Of a DNA stretch of 38,990 bases, positions 37,311 through 38,990 are shown piece by piece; within the stretch, counting starts at the first letter, position 1, and each line of letters begins with the position of its first letter. Source of the stretch: Bacteroidota bacterium (GTDB lineage Bacteria; Bacteroidota; Ignavibacteria; Kapaibacteriales; UBA2268); assembly GCA_021824625.1 (NCBI GenBank), contig JAKAKE010000068.1:1-38990 (forward strand), read 5' to 3'. A program made the translations under genes and the position numbers. Below the pieces are notes generated by a model. It was given only the letters and a program-made list of their open reading frames with translations. It made no database searches and was not told where the DNA came from.

Positions 37311-38474
37311 ATGAGTGGATTTAAGAAAGCGACAAAAAAACAAGCAAAATTAAGGTTAGCGGTTTTCGGACCGTCAGGATCAGGAAAAACCTTTTCAGCA
37401 CTCAGGATTGCTAAAGGAATGAATGGGAAAACAGCCGTGATTGATTCAGAACGTGGATCCGCATCAAAGTATTCTGACAGGTTTGATTTTGATGTTTTAG
37501 AACTTCAACCATGTAATATTGATAATCTGGTAAAAGGAATCGGTGATGCTGAGGAAGCTGAATATAATATTCTGATTATAGACTCGTTAACCCATGCATG
37601 GCAGGAACTTCTCGAAGAGATAGATAAACTGGCTAATGCAAAATATAAGGGCAATTCGTGGGGTGCCTGGAATGAAGGTACACCAAAGCAAAAAAAACTT
37701 GTTAATGCCATTTTGAATTATAACGGGCATATAATTGCCACTATGAGATCTAAGACGGAATGGACTATTGAACAGACACAAAGTGGGAAAACAAAGCCGG
37801 TTCGTGTTGGCCTTGCGCCTGAACAGGGAAAAGGCATAGAATATGAATTCGATATGCTTATGGAAATCACTCCGGAGCATTTTGCAAATATCATTAAAGA
37901 CAGAACCGGAATGTTCCAGGATCAGATAATCGAAAAACCAGATGAAAAGTTCGGGAAAAAACTTGTTGAATGGCTTAATTCCGGCGAAAAAGTTGAGATT
38001 CAGGAACAGAAAAAACCAGAGTCAAAACTTAATCCAGGTCTTCAAATGTATGTCGATAGTTTGAAGTCGTATATGGACACCTTTGAACTTCCGGAAGCGG
38101 CTTATACCAATCTTGAAAAGGAAATAACCGAAGAAAAAATCACAGAAAAGCGGCTTGATGAATACAAGGCTCAATGCGAAAAGTTTCCACTTAAGGCCAA
38201 GTATATGGCTACAGAGGAAGAAATTCTTTTGTTTCTTCACGGTTTAACAGAGATCGATATATCCGGAAATCAGGAACTTCTTAATAAATCAATCAATCTA
38301 GAAAAATCAATGAAGATTTCAAAATCACTTTTACAAAACTTGATTGAAGAATCAAAAACCTGCCCGAAGAAAGTTCCGGCTAAGTTAGGCATTGATAGCA
38401 ATGAGAAGGCTCCAGAATTCGGCTTTGAGGCAAAAGAAGTTGAAGATAAGAGTTTACCGAAGGGGGTGTTATAA
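37311..38474 (+). CDS. RecA-like ATPase (Sak4-type single-strand annealing/recombination protein)
   Basis: 387 residues from the ATG at 37311 (GGAGGA upstream; an earlier in-frame ATG at 37197 lies in the previous gene). Walker A GPSGSGKT (20-27), AVIDSERGSASKY, and Walker B YNILIIDSLTHAW. The C-terminal quarter is a helical extension. Matches phage AAA_24-type ATPases such as Sak4, which work with SSB in phage recombination; an SSB-like gene lies just across the contig junction. The stop overlaps the repeat-gene ATG (TAATG). Confidence 0.8.
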   Translation: MSGFKKATKKQAKLRLAVFGPSGSGKTFSALRIAKGMNGKTAVIDSERGSASKYSDRFDFDVLELQPCNIDNLVKGIGDAEEAEYNILIIDSLTHAWQELLEEIDKLANAKYKGNSWGAWNEGTPKQKKLVNAILNYNGHIIATMRSKTEWTIEQTQSGKTKPVRVGLAPEQGKGIEYEFDMLMEITPEHFANIIKDRTGMFQDQIIEKPDEKFGKKLVEWLNSGEKVEIQEQKKPESKLNPGLQMYVDSLKSYMDTFELPEAAYTNLEKEITEEKITEKRLDEYKAQCEKFPLKAKYMATEEEILLFLHGLTEIDISGNQELLNKSINLEKSMKISKSLLQNLIEESKTCPKKVPAKLGIDSNEKAPEFGFEAKEVEDKSLPKGVL

Positions 38475-38990
38475 TGTGTAAATTTTTTAGCGCGATCATA
38501 ACAAAAGAAAATATTTATTTTGATTATGATCTGGATTCTCATGAAGACATAATAAAAAAATTCAATCTGGTTGAGGGTGAAATTCATCACGGCTTTAATT
38601 TTGTCAGAGTTGAATTAACCCCAAACGATGAAAATCTTTTCAATCATAATATGGATAATTGGTCATTGCATGTAGATCAAGATTATACTCCGGATTGGTT
38701 CAATCATGATCAAATAGAGGATGAAGTAAAAATTAAACTAAAAGAAGTGATTGAAAATCGTTTTGTTCTTGGAGAAATGAAAGAAATAAATCAAGGTAGA
38801 TGGTTTATCGGCGGTTCGGCAAGTGTGAACTACATCCGCGGTTCGGCAAAAGTAGACTCCATCGGCGGTTCGGCAAGTGTGAACTACATCGGCGATTCGG
38901 CAAAAGTAGACTACATCGGCGATTCGGCAAAAGTAGACTACATCCGCGGTTCGGCAAGTGTGAACTACATCGGCGGTTCGGCAAAAGTAG
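38474..38990 (+). CDS. N-terminal part of the 9-residue-repeat protein (open at the right edge)
   Basis: A unique N-terminal domain of 111 residues (MCKFFSAIITKENIYFDYDL..., ending EINQGRWF) is followed by six full repeat units and a 22-base partial one (38807-38990). Each unit is I-[GG/RG/GD]-SA-[SVN/KVD]-Y. The frame stays open to the last base. The N-terminal domain has a YTPDWF segment and an acidic helix; I recall related phage proteins in which this domain leads into similar repeats, but know no function. ATG overlaps the ATPase stop. Continuation is at bases 1-457 after a gap of four bases plus any number of 27-base units. Confidence 0.8.
   Translation, partial: MCKFFSAIITKENIYFDYDLDSHEDIIKKFNLVEGEIHHGFNFVRVELTPNDENLFNHNMDNWSLHVDQDYTPDWFNHDQIEDEVKIKLKEVIENRFVLGEMKEINQGRWFIGGSASVNYIRGSAKVDSIGGSASVNYIGDSAKVDYIGDSAKVDYIRGSASVNYIGGSAKV
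38807..38990 (+). repeat. 27-bp coding minisatellite, right block
   Basis: Six full 27-bp units plus a partial one, same sequence classes as at 2-316, with GGCGGT as an extra variant and one D-S exchange (38834-38860). Confidence 0.95.

Overview
The window looks like one nearly complete, circularly permuted temperate phage genome (38,990 bp). The first and last few hundred bases hold the same 27-bp repeat. The last gene is open at the right edge, and the repeat frame that ends at base 457 is open at the left edge, so both ends most likely fall inside one repeat-protein gene. Virion proteins are those of a long-tailed siphophage with a Mu-like head (gp29-type portal fused to a MuF domain, gpI-type protease with nested scaffold, gpT-type capsid). 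Integration is by a tyrosine recombinase, not a transposase. The DNA is AT-rich, genes have strong AGGAGG-type ribosome sites, promoters are sigma-70-like (TTGACA/TATAAT), and the lysis cassette carries an i-spanin and a lipoprotein o-spanin. This points to a diderm, non-Bacteroidetes, low-GC host; a spirochaete such as Treponema is plausible but not proven.

Layout. Bases 1-8409 (plus strand) hold the early/replication genes: repeat protein, SSB-like protein, Gp157, replication-terminator-like protein, DUF2303-like protein, HAD protein, VRR-NUC nuclease, Mor-like regulator, secreted transglycosylase, J-domain protein and several small genes. They also hold two candidate structured RNAs (4720-4863 and about 5873-6068), an AntA antirepressor, attP and integrase. 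Bases 8423-33551 (minus strand) hold, in transcription order, a small gene, primase-helicase, an iteron-rich AT region, a late promoter, lysis genes (holin, two spanins, a coiled-coil membrane protein interrupted by TGA, M23 endolysin), terminase, portal, protease/scaffold, decoration protein, capsid, connectors, tail tube, frameshifting tail chaperones, tape measure, Dit, Tal and tail fibres. Two plus-strand lipoprotein genes with their own promoters sit between tail genes as morons.

Bases 33552-36257 form the immunity region. It contains a CI/LexA-type repressor, two near-identical operator-promoters (PL at 33662-33689, PR at 35815-35842), a ClpP/SDH-like protease gene and a small gene pointing against the repressor. 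The PR leader encodes a 49-residue acidic peptide and an initiator-like tRNA with a duplicated 3' end, then runs into tandem terminators. Bases 36258-38990 hold small early genes and a Sak4-like ATPase that leads back into the repeat gene.

How it fits together: the repressor probably silences both PL (primase side) and PR (recombination/early side) through a shared 19-bp promoter-operator block. AntA may relieve repression. The late operon has its own promoter beside the holin gene. Most notable are the two pseudoknotted RNA candidates, the in-frame TGA in the lysis cassette, the GTACAGAAA iteron arrays, the duplicated tail-fibre tip, and the minisatellite repeat gene at the contig ends.
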